From Actinomycetes bacterium (GTDB lineage Bacteria; Actinomycetota; Actinomycetes; Propionibacteriales; Nocardioidaceae): a DNA stretch of 64,000 nucleotides. The stretch is from positions 23,152-87,151 of the forward strand of contig JAEZEJ010000145.1 of NCBI GenBank assembly GCA_023417775.1, written 5' to 3'. Both the position numbers and the translations under genes were made by a program. This document shows positions 25,861-36,641 of the stretch, piece by piece. The notes beneath the pieces are model-generated. The model did no database searches and was not told the origin of the DNA. It saw nothing but the letters and a program-made list of their open reading frames with translations. The first letter of the stretch is position 1, and each line of letters begins with the position of its first letter.

Positions 25861-27303
25861 ATGCCCAGCTCTCACGCCTCCCTCGCGCGGCCTCGCCGGA
25901 CCCCCGCGCGTCTTCTCACCCTCGTGCTCGCGGCCTTCACGGCGATCGTCACCGCCTGGCTCGCCACCCCGACGCTGGAGCCGGCCGATGCGGCGCCGCG
26001 CACGATCATCAGCCTCACCTTCGATGACGGCAATGCCAACCAGCAGGCCGCGGTCGACCTGCTCGACAAGTACGGCATGAAGGGCACCTTCTACGTGGCC
26101 TCGGGCTACCTCGGCGCCCCCGAGTACTTCACGATGGACCAGGTCAAGGCGATCGCCGCCAAGGGTCACGAGATCGGCGGCCACACGGTCTCGCATCCCG
26201 ATCTCACCGTCCTCTCGGCGGCTGAGGCGACCCGGCAGGTCTGCTATGACCGGGTGCGGCTGAGCGAGGCCGGCCTGACGATCCGCAGCTTCGCCTACCC
26301 CTTCGCCGCCGTGAACGACACCGCCAAGCAGGCGGTGATCGACTGCGGCTACAACAGCGCTCGCGGACTCGGCGACCTGGACATGACCCGCGGCAAGAAC
26401 AAGATCAATGCCGAGTCCGTGCCCCCGCCGGATCCCTTCGAGCTGCGTGCACCACCGCAGGTCGAGACCTCGTGGAAGCTCGCCGATCTGAAGGGCATGG
26501 TCACGCGGGCCGAGCGCACGGGCGGCTGGGTGCCGATCACCTTCCACAATGTCTGCACCTCCGGCTGTGAGATCTCGGTGACCCCGAAGGTCTTCGAACA
26601 GTTCCTCAAGTGGCTGAAGCCCCGGGAGGCCCAGGGCACCGTGGTGCAGACCGTGGGCGACACGGTCGGCGGGGATGCGAAGCCCATCGTCCCGGGCCCG
26701 CCGATCGATCCGGTCCCGAGCGGCGGCAACGGCGTCGTCAACGGCGGGGCCGAGGAGGTCAATGCCGACGGCACTCCCCGATGCTGGATGCGCGGCGGGT
26801 ACGGGGCCAACACCGCCGAGCACAGCACGGTCGCGGCCGCGCACACCGGCAGCAGGGCCACGCGGGTGACCGTGTCCGGCTACACCGACGGCGACGCGAA
26901 GTGGCTGCCTGCCTTCGACCTCGGCGAGTGCTCTCCCGGCGTCACGCCAGGGCACACCTACTCGCTGCGCAGCTGGTACACGTCCGATGCCGTGACCCAG
27001 TTCGCCGTCTACCTGCGCGATCCCGAGGGACGCTGGCACTACTGGACCTCCAGCCCGTGGTTCGCGGCCTCGTCCGCCTACACGCAGGCGGTCTGGACCA
27101 CCCCCGAGATCCCGGCGGGCATGAGTGGCATCAGCTTCGGCCTCAACATGTTCTCGAACGGCACGATCACCACCGATGACCTCGAGATCTACGACACGGA
27201 GGACGCGCCGCCTCCCGGCGAGGCCGCCACCGACGCTCCCGCCCTCGCGGAGGCCCCGGCGGTCAGTGCGCAGGTCGAACCGCAAGGCGACCCCGAGGGG
27301 TGA
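25861..27303 (+). CDS. Secreted polysaccharide deacetylase with C-terminal carbohydrate-binding-like domain
   Basis: 480 residues. Signal peptide about residues 1-43 (hydrophobic LLTLVLAAFTAIVTAWLA). NodB/CE4 domain follows: ISLTFDDG (Asp pair), GGHTVSHPDL (metal His) and FAYPFAA. From about residue 295 a jelly-roll-like domain with aromatic residues (WYTSDAVTQFAVYLRDPEGRW is read as such) may bind sugars. Tail is Ala/Pro/Glu-rich. It would remove N-acetyl groups from an exported amino-sugar polymer, like IcaB/PgaB. GGAGACC precedes ATG 25861; the next gene overlaps its stop. Confidence 0.85.
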   Translation: MPSSHASLARPRRTPARLLTLVLAAFTAIVTAWLATPTLEPADAAPRTIISLTFDDGNANQQAAVDLLDKYGMKGTFYVASGYLGAPEYFTMDQVKAIAAKGHEIGGHTVSHPDLTVLSAAEATRQVCYDRVRLSEAGLTIRSFAYPFAAVNDTAKQAVIDCGYNSARGLGDLDMTRGKNKINAESVPPPDPFELRAPPQVETSWKLADLKGMVTRAERTGGWVPITFHNVCTSGCEISVTPKVFEQFLKWLKPREAQGTVVQTVGDTVGGDAKPIVPGPPIDPVPSGGNGVVNGGAEEVNADGTPRCWMRGGYGANTAEHSTVAAAHTGSRATRVTVSGYTDGDAKWLPAFDLGECSPGVTPGHTYSLRSWYTSDAVTQFAVYLRDPEGRWHYWTSSPWFAASSAYTQAVWTTPEIPAGMSGISFGLNMFSNGTITTDDLEIYDTEDAPPPGEAATDAPALAEAPAVSAQVEPQGDPEG

Positions 27304-28100
27304 GACGACGACACGTGATCGTGGCGGGCTCGGTGGCGGCGGCTCTGCTCGGCGGACTGCTGCTGACGAACCCGCCGCGGTCGCTCCTCGCCGACCCCGC
27401 CCCTGACGAACCGCCGGGCGTGTTCGCCGAGGCCGGCGAGCTCCCCCGGGACTACCCCTGGCACACCGAGATCATCGCGGCGACCTTCTGGGTCGGCGAG
27501 ATCCTGGACCCCCTCGCCTCGGACGGATCGCAGCGGGTGTCCACCTACGACTCCCAGTGGATCGAGCGCTACGGGGGATGCGATGGGCAGCAGATCGGTC
27601 GCGAGTGCCGTACCGAGCAGCGGCACGCCGAGGACGGCTACTGGCCGCGCTCGATGGAGCCGCGGATGAATCCGTTCTACCTCGATCTGCCCTATGACGA
27701 TGTCAACGACGAGCTCGGCTTCGCCTGGCGCGGTGAGGTGGTGCCATGGGCCCACGACCCCGACTACGCGGGTCTCGTCGACGATCCCGCCTTCAGCCTC
27801 ATGAAGAACCGCTGGGTCGAGATCCGCCATGGCGATCGGACCTGCTTCGGGCAGATCGCGGACGCAGGGCCGGCGAACTACCACGACACCGCCTATGTCT
27901 TCGGCACCGACGACACGCCCCCGTCCACGACGAAGTTCCGTGGCGCCGGCATGGACGTGTCGCCCGCCCTGAACGCCTGCCTCGGCCTGGCCGGCCTCGA
28001 CATGCTGCAGTCCAGGGTGGACTGGCGCTTCGTGGAGTCCGGCGACGTGCCCGACGGCCCCTGGACACGCCTGGTCGACGACGACCCCCGTGTCCGCTGA
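27300..28100 (+). CDS. Unknown secreted protein of the exopolysaccharide cluster
   Basis: 266 residues, GTG 27300 overlapping the deacetylase stop (GTGA). An N-terminal signal or anchor (VIVAGSVAAALLGGLLL) is followed by a mature domain with a Trp-rich start (YPWHTEIIAATFWVGEI), two Cys (CDGQQIGREC) and RWVEIRHGDRTCFGQIADAG then FRGAGMDVSPALNACLGL. The last part recalls small beta-barrel folds such as RlpA-type domains, but I cannot assign it. Co-translation with the deacetylase suggests it acts on or binds the same polymer outside the cell. Confidence 0.8.
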   Translation: MRRRHVIVAGSVAAALLGGLLLTNPPRSLLADPAPDEPPGVFAEAGELPRDYPWHTEIIAATFWVGEILDPLASDGSQRVSTYDSQWIERYGGCDGQQIGRECRTEQRHAEDGYWPRSMEPRMNPFYLDLPYDDVNDELGFAWRGEVVPWAHDPDYAGLVDDPAFSLMKNRWVEIRHGDRTCFGQIADAGPANYHDTAYVFGTDDTPPSTTKFRGAGMDVSPALNACLGLAGLDMLQSRVDWRFVESGDVPDGPWTRLVDDDPRVR

Positions 28101-28136
28101 CCTACCGCGCGGGCGAGCGCGACCTGGCTTGATTCA

Positions 28137-28153
28137 ATACCCCATAGGGGTAT
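28137..28153. promoter_or_regulatory. CsoR copper operator
   Basis: ATACCCCATAGGGGTAT is a perfect palindrome with the G-tract spacing of CsoR boxes (TACCCCnnnGGGGTA). It lies 39 bases before copZ and about 36 bases after the preceding gene, so it should repress the whole copZ-csoR operon until Cu(I) binds CsoR, whose gene is the last of the operon. Confidence 0.85.
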
Positions 28154-28191
28154 AGCGTAGGCTCCATCACGCCGAACGAGAGGAGTCGACC

Positions 28192-28401
28192 ATGAGCACG
28201 ACCGAGTACCAGGTGACCGGGATGAGCTGCGGACACTGCGAGGGCGCCGTTCGCGAGGAGGTCTCGCAGGTTCCCGGCGTCACCGGGATCGAGGTCAGCG
28301 CCGCCACCGGCCGGCTGTCGGTCACCGCCGATCAGCCGGTCGAGGAGGCTGCGGTGATCGCCGCGGTCGACGAGGCCGGCTACCAAGCGGTTCGGGTCTG
28401 A
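28192..28401 (+). CDS. copZ: Copper chaperone CopZ (HMA domain)
   Basis: 69 residues forming a single heavy-metal-associated domain. The metal site is GMSCGHCEGAV (MxCxxC form), followed by VPGVTGIEVSAATGRLSV. GAGAGGAG precedes ATG 28192. It would carry Cu(I) to the HMA domain of CopA and to CsoR. First gene of the copper operon behind the CsoR box. Confidence 0.92.
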   Translation: MSTTEYQVTGMSCGHCEGAVREEVSQVPGVTGIEVSAATGRLSVTADQPVEEAAVIAAVDEAGYQAVRV

Positions 28402-28402
28402 C

Positions 28403-29336
28403 GTGCGGGCCCCGGCACGTCTCGGCCTGTACGGCATCGGACTCGTCGCCCTATTCGCCGTGGCCTTCGCCGCCGCCGGCGCGGTCGTCCCCGACGATGC
28501 CGCGCGGGACTGGGCGCAGGACAGCGAGGGACACGGCGACCACGATGCCCCGGCGTCGCACGACGGCTCCGGCGCCCCCGAGACGGTGCCGGGACTCGGC
28601 CTCGCCCAGGACGGTTACCGCCTCGCCGATGTCACCTCGCCCGGCGCCGTCGGCGAGGAGGGTGAGCTGTCCCTCGTCGTCCTCGATCCGCAGGGCGACC
28701 CGGTGACCGACTTCGACGTGGAGCACGAGAAGGAGCTGCATCTGATCGTCGTCCGCGCCGACGGGCAGCTGTTCCGCCACGTCCACCCCGAGCGCGATGA
28801 CGACGGCACCTGGTCCCTCCCCTGGGAGTGGACGGCCGGCGGCACCTACCGCGTGATCGCCGACTTCGTGCCCACCACGACCGGTGAAGGGCTCACGCTC
28901 TCGACCTCCGCGCAGGTCGCGGGCGACTACTCGCCCGTCTCCCCTCAGCCCGCCGGCACCGTCACCGTCGACGGCTTCGAGGTCCGGGTCGACGGGGAGC
29001 TGGTGCCCGGTGAGCCGACCGAGCTGACGATGACGGTCACCCGTGATGGAGAGCCGGTCACCGAGCTGGAGCCCTATCTCGGCGCCTTCGGCCACCTGGT
29101 GGCGCTGCGCGAGGGCGATCTCGCCTATCTGCACGTCCACCCCCACGGCGACGTCCCCGCGACCGGTGACACTTCCGGACCGGAGATCGGATTCGAGGCC
29201 ACCGCGCCGACACCGGGGCGCTATCTGCTGTACCTGGACTTCCGCATCGGCGGCGAGGTGCGCACCGCACCCCTCGTGGTGGACACGACCACGGGCACCG
29301 ACGGCCACGACGACGACCACGCGAACGGAGGCGACC

Positions 29337-29347
<11 letters not shown>
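28403..29347 (+). CDS. Membrane-anchored His-rich protein of the copper operon
   Basis: 314 residues from GTG 28403, one base after copZ. Membrane helix about residues 9-28, a linker rich in His/Asp (GHGDHDAPASHD), two Ig-like beta domains each with a His pattern (KELHLIVV ... LFRHVHPE; FGHLVALREGDLAYLHVHPHG) and a His/Asp tail (DGHDDDHANGGDHEH). The twin HLxxL...HxHPxG pattern suggests a periplasm-side (outer face) copper-binding role. I know of no named family function. Its stop lies inside the start of copA (11-base overlap). Confidence 0.8.
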
Positions 29348-31592
<2,245 letters not shown>

Positions 31593-31605
31593 GAGGTCTT
31601 CTCGT

Positions 31606-33684
31606 ATGGCCACTCCCCACGACCAGCACACCGCGCACGACCACACCGAGCACGCCCCGCACACCCAGCACACCGGCCACGAGGGTCACGACCACCACGA
31701 TCACGTCGGCCAGTTCCGTCGGCTGTTCTGGATCATGGTCGTCCTGGCCGTGCCCGTCGTCGGCTTCAACGCGATGTTCGCCGATCTCCTCGGCTACGAC
31801 CTCGCCGATGCCGGCTGGGTGCGCTGGGTCTCCCCCGTGCTCGGCACCGTCATGTACCTGTGGGGTGGGCGCCCCTTCCTCACCGGCGGTGTGAGCGAGA
31901 TCCGCTCCCGCCAGCCCGGCATGATGCTGCTCATCGCCCTGGCCATCACCGTGGCCTTCATCGCCTCGTGGGGATCGAGCCTGCACCTGCTGGATCACCA
32001 GCTCGACTTCTGGTGGGAGCTGGCGCTGCTGATCGTCATCATGCTGCTCGGCCACTGGATCGAGATGCGGTCGCTGGCGCAGACCACCTCAGCCCTCGAC
32101 TCGCTGGCCGCGCTGCTGCCCGATGAGGCCGAACGCGTCGAGGGCGATGATGTCGTCACCGTCGCGCCCTCGGATCTCGTCGTCGGCGATGTGGTGCTCG
32201 TGCGGCCCGGCGCCGCGGTGCCCGCCGACGGACGGATCGTCGACGGCAGCGCCAGCATGGACGAGTCGATGGTCACCGGCGAGTCCGCCCCCGTGCGCAG
32301 GGAGACCGGGGAGCAGGTCGTCGCCGGCACCGTCGCCACCGACTCCGGACTGCGGGTCGAGGTCACCGCCATCGGCGACGACACCGCGCTGGCCGGCATC
32401 CAGAAGCTCGTCACGGACGCGCAGTCCTCGTCATCGCGAGCGCAGCGGATCGCCGACACCGCCGCCGCCTGGCTGTTCTGGTTCGCCCTCGGGTCGGCGG
32501 CCATCACGGCCGTGGTGTGGAGCCTGCTCGGCATGCCGGACTCGGCCGTGGTCCGCGCCATCACCGTGTTGGTCATCGCCTGCCCCCATGCTCTGGGCCT
32601 CGCCATCCCGCTGGTGGTCTCGATCGCCACCGAACGCGCGGCACGCGGCGGCGTGCTGGTCAAGGACCGTCTGGCGCTGGAGTCGATGCGCACGGTCGAC
32701 TCCGTGCTCTTCGACAAGACCGGCACCCTCACCAAGGGCGAGCCGACCGTCACCGCCCTCGAGGGGGCGGCGGGACATCAGGCGGACGAGGTGCTGGCGC
32801 TGGCCGCGGCCGCCGAGTCCGGCAGCGAGCACCCGCTGGCCACCGCGATCGTCCGCGCCGCGGGCGACCGCGGGCTGGAGGTGCCCACGGCCCAGGGGTT
32901 CTCCTCGTCACCGGCCGTCGGGGTGGAGGCCACGGTCGACGGCCGCATCGTGCGCGTCGGCGGGCCCTATCTGCTCGACCAGCACGGCGCGGACGAGCTG
33001 ACGGTGGCCGAGACCTGGCGCGAGGAGGGAGCGATCATCCTGCATGTGCTCGTGGAGGATGAGGTCATCGGCGCGTTGCGGCTCGCCGATGAGATCCGTC
33101 CCGAGTCACGTCAGGCCGTCGATGCGCTGCACGCGATCGGGGCGCAGGTCGTGATGATCACCGGCGACGCCCAGGCGGTCGCCGACCAGGTCGCCGGAGA
33201 GCTCGGCATCGACCGGGTCTACGCCGGAGTGCGTCCCGAGGACAAGGCCGCGACCGTGGCCGAGTTGCAGGACGAGGGACGCAAGGTCGCGATGGTCGGC
33301 GATGGCGTCAACGACGCCCCGGCGCTGGCGCAGGCCGATGTCGGCATCGCGATCGGCGCCGGCACCGATGTGGCGATCGGCTCGGCGGGCGTCGTGCTCG
33401 CCTCCTCCGATCCGCGCTCGGTGCTCTCGATCGTCGAGCTGTCCCGCGCCGCCTATCGCACGATGAAGCAGAACCTGTGGTGGGCCGCCGGCTACAACCT
33501 CATCTCCGTGCCGCTGGCCGCCGGGGTACTAGCCCCTATCGGCTTCGTGCTCCCGATGAGCGTCGGCGCTATCCTCATGTCGGCCTCCACGGTCGTCGTG
33601 GCACTCAACGCCCAGCTGCTGCGCCGGCTCGACCTGCGACCGCAGAGCAGCGCCGATGCCTTTCTCGCCTCCCCGCACCACTGA
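31606..33684 (+). CDS. copB: CopB-type heavy-metal P1B ATPase (CPH motif)
   Basis: 692 residues from ATG 31606 (AGGAGG upstream). Instead of an HMA domain the N-terminus is a His-rich tail (about 15 His in the first 36 residues). Key motifs: TGESAPVRRE, membrane site VIACPHALGLAIPLVV (CPH), LFDKTGTLTKGEP, SEHPLATAI, MVGDGVNDAPAL. The CPH and His-rich tail define the CopB subgroup, linked to Cu(II)/Ag or alternate copper export. Having both CopA and CopB in one operon suggests layered copper defence. Confidence 0.92.
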   Translation: MATPHDQHTAHDHTEHAPHTQHTGHEGHDHHDHVGQFRRLFWIMVVLAVPVVGFNAMFADLLGYDLADAGWVRWVSPVLGTVMYLWGGRPFLTGGVSEIRSRQPGMMLLIALAITVAFIASWGSSLHLLDHQLDFWWELALLIVIMLLGHWIEMRSLAQTTSALDSLAALLPDEAERVEGDDVVTVAPSDLVVGDVVLVRPGAAVPADGRIVDGSASMDESMVTGESAPVRRETGEQVVAGTVATDSGLRVEVTAIGDDTALAGIQKLVTDAQSSSSRAQRIADTAAAWLFWFALGSAAITAVVWSLLGMPDSAVVRAITVLVIACPHALGLAIPLVVSIATERAARGGVLVKDRLALESMRTVDSVLFDKTGTLTKGEPTVTALEGAAGHQADEVLALAAAAESGSEHPLATAIVRAAGDRGLEVPTAQGFSSSPAVGVEATVDGRIVRVGGPYLLDQHGADELTVAETWREEGAIILHVLVEDEVIGALRLADEIRPESRQAVDALHAIGAQVVMITGDAQAVADQVAGELGIDRVYAGVRPEDKAATVAELQDEGRKVAMVGDGVNDAPALAQADVGIAIGAGTDVAIGSAGVVLASSDPRSVLSIVELSRAAYRTMKQNLWWAAGYNLISVPLAAGVLAPIGFVLPMSVGAILMSASTVVVALNAQLLRRLDLRPQSSADAFLASPHH

Positions 33685-33698
33685 CCGAAGGACAGCCC

Positions 33699-34001
33699 AT
33701 GAGCACCGATCACGAGGCCACCCACGGCTATATCGACGACAAGGCCCGCTATCTCGCACGGCTCAAGCGCATCGAGGGCCAGGCCCGCGGCATCCACCGG
33801 ATGATCGACGAGGATGTCTACTGCATCGACATCCTCACGCAGATCAGCGCCCTCACCAGCGCTCTGGAGAATGTCGCCCTCGGGCTGCTGGACGATCACC
33901 TCAAGCACTGCGTCGTGGACGCCGCGAAGGCCGGAGGGCCGGAGGCCGAGCAGAAGATCAAGGAGGCCTCGGCCGCCATCGCCCGTCTCGTGAAGTCCTG
34001 A
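33699..34001 (+). CDS. csoR: CsoR family copper-sensing repressor
   Basis: 100 residues, all-helical. The copper-binding triad of CsoR is present: Cys42 (DVYCIDIL), His67 and Cys71 (HLKHC). RLKRIEGQARGIHRMI is the DNA-contacting helix region. It is the last gene of the copper operon and should bind the box at 28137-28153. A broken second copy lies at 57443-57759. Confidence 0.92.
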   Translation: MSTDHEATHGYIDDKARYLARLKRIEGQARGIHRMIDEDVYCIDILTQISALTSALENVALGLLDDHLKHCVVDAAKAGGPEAEQKIKEASAAIARLVKS

Positions 34002-34058
34002 CGGGGCCTGCGCCGCCATCGCCCCAGCGGGAAGACGCGACCGGTGGAACGACCGATC

Positions 34059-34073
34059 CCACGGTCACCGTGG
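34059..34073. terminator. Palindromic hairpin between convergent operons
   Basis: CCACGGTCACCGTGG is a perfect 7-bp-arm palindrome in the 121-base gap between csoR and the convergent minus-strand sucrase/ferredoxin gene. A bidirectional terminator is the simplest reading, although there is no T-run on either side. Confidence 0.4.
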
Positions 34074-34122
34074 TCGCGGCGAGGAGCTGCCAGCTGCACC
34101 CCCGAAGGCGGCGGAGCCCATG

Positions 34123-35034
34123 TCAGAGGATCTCGCGCCGGACGGGCCGTACCCCGACGACGGTATGGACCAGGGCGGAGGCCTGAGCCGGGCCCCGGCA
34201 GGTGAGCTGGCGCGGCGGCGACATCGCGACGTCGATATCCACCTCGAAGAACTCCTCGGCTCCCCGGACGGCCACCTGCACGGTCCACCGGTCCCCGCTC
34301 CTGGAGGCCGCCAGGATCGAGTGGTCATGACGGCCTCCGGCACCCCGCGCTTCCAGAACGGCCGCGACCGCTACCTGCTCCACCGGGGCGAGATCGGTGT
34401 AGCCGCGCAGATGGCGAGCATTGATCCGGTCGGCAAGGTGTCCATCGATCACCTCGACCGCCGAGGCGGCACCGAGCCGGCCGTAGTAGACGCCATCGGG
34501 CACCACGAGGATATTAGCGGCGAACCGGTCGCCTCCGACATGCGTGCACTCCCACACGAGTTCCGGCCACCGCGCGCTCAAGGTCTCGGCGACCGGCCGG
34601 CCGCGGATGGCGCAGCAGACATCGTGCAGCCCGTGGGCGCAGACCAGGATCACGGGGTCGTCCTCGCTCGCGGCCGCGAGATCGTCGGGCTCATTCAGCA
34701 CGCGCACGATCTCCAGCAGATCGCGCTCCTCACTCCAATCGCCCCACTGTTGCCGGGTGCTCCCTTGTCCGGCGTGGTGGAGGACCGCCCAGCGTCCCGG
34801 ACCTTCGCGATGACGACGTCCGTGTCGGCGGATCAGGACGATACGTGCCCTGCGCGCCTGCGCGGCGGCGAAGACGGCCGCGTGCACCTGCGGGTCGAGG
34901 TCGAGACCGTCGAACCCGTTGACGGGCCAGCCACCGCGGTACTCGATGAGGACCCAGTAGGCGCCCCGCGGCGCGGTGCCCGCCAGCGGATCCTCACGGT
35001 CGTCGGCGGCCTGAGCACAGAGGAACTGCTGCAC
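34123..35034 (-). CDS. Sucrase/ferredoxin-like (thioredoxin-fold 2Fe-2S) protein
   Basis: 303 residues. The Suc/Fer family signature is visible: VILVCAHGLHDVCCAIRGRPVAETL (shown here as the Cys/His block around residue 140) and CTHVGGDRFAANILVVPDGVYYGRL. The Cys residues in VCAHGLHDVCC and the CTHVGG motif are likely to hold a [2Fe-2S] cluster. Function is not established; a redox partner role is plausible. It follows the JmjC oxygenase by 12 bases in the same direction, suggesting it may supply electrons or iron to it. Confidence 0.82.
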   Translation of the reverse strand: MQQFLCAQAADDREDPLAGTAPRGAYWVLIEYRGGWPVNGFDGLDLDPQVHAAVFAAAQARRARIVLIRRHGRRHREGPGRWAVLHHAGQGSTRQQWGDWSEERDLLEIVRVLNEPDDLAAASEDDPVILVCAHGLHDVCCAIRGRPVAETLSARWPELVWECTHVGGDRFAANILVVPDGVYYGRLGAASAVEVIDGHLADRINARHLRGYTDLAPVEQVAVAAVLEARGAGGRHDHSILAASRSGDRWTVQVAVRGAEEFFEVDIDVAMSPPRQLTCRGPAQASALVHTVVGVRPVRREIL

Positions 35035-35046
35035 GGTCTCAGGATC

Positions 35047-36249
35047 TCATCGAGCAGCGACCAGGACCCCGGCCCGTAGCAGCCGGCGGGAGAGCTCCGC
35101 ACCGGTCTCCTCGCAGGAAAGCTCCTCGCCGCAGAGGAGCCGGTGGACGATGACGAGCTCGGGTTCGGTGAAGTCCAGCCAGCCGACGCGAGTCATCAAC
35201 CGGGAGCCGTCGAAGGTCGAGTCCAGTCCACCGCGCCACCGCAGTATGGTGTCCGGCCGGAGTTCGGACAGGGTGTCCAACTGGGCCAGCGGGCCGAGTG
35301 GAGCGGGCCGCGCCTGTGAGCGGCGAGCCCGGTGGAAGGCCGGCCGCGGGTCGGCCGCCGCGAGGGCCTCGACGAACCGCTTCCGCACGAGGTCGACCGT
35401 GCTCTCGTCGAGCTGCTCGAGGCCCAGCGGGAGGCTCGCCCTCACCTCCGGATCGTCGCGGAGCATCGTGACCACGGCCTGGGCGAGCTGCTCGGCGACT
35501 GCGTGGCCGGTCCAGCTGTGGACGCCCAGGGTCAGGTGAAGGGAGACCTCGCCCTGGGCCGTGGCGGCGTGCAGCCAGCCGCGCGGCAGGTAGAGGACGT
35601 CGCCGGGCTCCAGCACGGCGTCGATGACCGGAGCGCGGCGGGCTGCCTCGGCGACCTGGGCGCGACGATCCGTCCAGGGCTGATCGCGCAGTGGATGGTC
35701 GATCACGGGTTCGTGGATGACCCAGCGCTTGGTCCCGCTGATCTGCAGCACGAAGACATCGTGCACGTCGTAGTGGTCGTCGAAGCCCTGGTTCTGCGGC
35801 GGGGTGACGTAGGCATTCGCCTGCACCGGGTGTCCGAGCTCTTCGCCCAGCCGCGAGGCGAAGGCACCGATCGGCTCCCAGGTTCGCTGCAGCGCTTGGA
35901 GCACGAGCGTGGCTCCGGCCTCGAAGTGCCGCCACAGCGCCGTGTCGTCGAGCTGATCGGCGATCGTCGCCCCCACGCCCGCCGGCGAGGTGAAGGATGA
36001 GGTGGGCAGCGTCTCGCCGTCCTTGGCCACTCGGAGGAAGGGGGATCGCAGGCCGCGCCGGGAGATCAGCTCATCGACCGCCGAGGCTGAGAAGAGATCG
36101 GAGAAATCGCTCACCCGCGGGGATAGCAGCGCTCGTCGGCCCCAGTACTCGTCGGCGAATTCCTGATGGGAGACGCTCACGAGCGATGCCAGTACTCCGG
36201 AGCCGTGTCCGGCCCCGGAGTACTGGTCGAGATCGGCTGCTGGACTCAA
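35047..36249 (-). CDS. JmjC/cupin-4 Fe(II)/2-oxoglutarate oxygenase
   Basis: 400 residues. The metal triad fits ribosomal-oxygenase-type JmjC proteins (YcfD-like): His159 and Asp161 in DDHYDVHD, and His227 in LPRGWLHAA; TxKRWVIHE is the strand that binds 2-oxoglutarate (GTKRW). The N-terminal EFADEYWGRRALL motif is typical of this family. The C-terminal ~150 residues are a helical and winged-helix-like region. It uses a TTG start overlapping the stop of the repeat-peptide gene (TTGA), so it is translationally coupled to that peptide. Such enzymes hydroxylate protein side chains (Arg or His in ribosomal proteins). Confidence 0.85.
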   Translation of the reverse strand: MSPAADLDQYSGAGHGSGVLASLVSVSHQEFADEYWGRRALLSPRVSDFSDLFSASAVDELISRRGLRSPFLRVAKDGETLPTSSFTSPAGVGATIADQLDDTALWRHFEAGATLVLQALQRTWEPIGAFASRLGEELGHPVQANAYVTPPQNQGFDDHYDVHDVFVLQISGTKRWVIHEPVIDHPLRDQPWTDRRAQVAEAARRAPVIDAVLEPGDVLYLPRGWLHAATAQGEVSLHLTLGVHSWTGHAVAEQLAQAVVTMLRDDPEVRASLPLGLEQLDESTVDLVRKRFVEALAAADPRPAFHRARRSQARPAPLGPLAQLDTLSELRPDTILRWRGGLDSTFDGSRLMTRVGWLDFTEPELVIVHRLLCGEELSCEETGAELSRRLLRAGVLVAAR

Positions 36250-36437
36250 GAGCGCTCCGCGCCGCCATCAGCCCCGCCGTCGGCACCGCCATCGTGGACA
36301 CCCGGCGTTCCCGCCGCGCCACCATCAGCGGGACCCTCAGCCCCGCCGTCGGCACCGCCATCGTGGACACCCGGCGTTCCCGCCGCGCCACCGTCGGCGG
36401 GACCCTCGGTCTCATTCGGATCATTCGGGTTACTCAT
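36246..36437 (-). CDS. 63-residue Gly/Asp/His repeat peptide (candidate modified peptide precursor)
   Basis: Starts MSNPNDPNETE, then two copies of a 23-residue unit (GPADGGAAGTPGVHDGGADG plus GAE), ending ADGGADGGAERS. No Cys, no aromatic residue, no signal peptide; very acidic. A strong ribosome-binding site (GAGGAGG) stands four to five bases before ATG 36437, so it is a real gene. Its stop overlaps the TTG start of a JmjC oxygenase. A short leader followed by repeated cores next to a modifying-type enzyme is the layout of a ribosomally made, modified peptide; Asp and His in HDGG and ADGG are possible hydroxylation targets. This function is inference. Confidence 0.8.
   Translation of the reverse strand: MSNPNDPNETEGPADGGAAGTPGVHDGGADGGAEGPADGGAAGTPGVHDGGADGGADGGAERS
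36269..36406. repeat. Tandem 69-bp repeat (two copies)
   Basis: Copy one is 36269-36337 and copy two 36338-36406. They differ at two of 69 positions, both silent in the minus-strand peptide (GCT/GCC Ala and GAT/GAC Asp). The unit is a whole number of codons (23), so copy number can change without breaking the reading frame. Confidence 0.95.
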
Positions 36438-36491
36438 GCATCCTCCTCAGTCGGGATCGGTGGTGAGGGCGGATCATGGTCCTGCGCGTCC

Positions 36492-36641
36492 TCACCTCTC
36501 CATGAGAACAGCACCGGCCCCCCGGCGCATGCCGAACGCGCGGCTCGGACCATGTCGCCAGTCGACTCTCCGACTGGCCAGCAGCGCGGCCGCGAAGAGG
36601 ATCAGCATCGCCGCCAGCACCGCGACCGACCCGTGGCTCAT
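36492..36641 (-). CDS. 49-residue single-span membrane protein
   Basis: ATG 36641 overlaps the stop of the upstream membrane gene (ATGA). Sequence begins MSHGSVAVLAAMLILFAAALLASRR (read in parts): one helix, then a basic tail with WRHGPSRAF. Such a small protein may be a subunit of the membrane protein encoded just before it. It is followed 54 bases later by the repeat-peptide gene in the same direction. Confidence 0.65.
   Translation of the reverse strand: MSHGSVAVLAAMLILFAAALLASRRVDWRHGPSRAFGMRRGAGAVLMER

Noticed and set aside
23899..27285. 1128-codon minus-strand frame
   Set aside because: It lies opposite epimerase, GlmS and the deacetylase, all with clear motifs; composition is Arg/Gly/Asp-rich shadow.
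27189..27884. Minus-strand frame opposite the unknown secreted protein
   Set aside because: Shadow of overlapping coding genes with continuous coupling on the plus strand.
36269..36406. CRISPR-like repeat
   Set aside because: Two contiguous 69-bp units without spacers, inside a coding frame.
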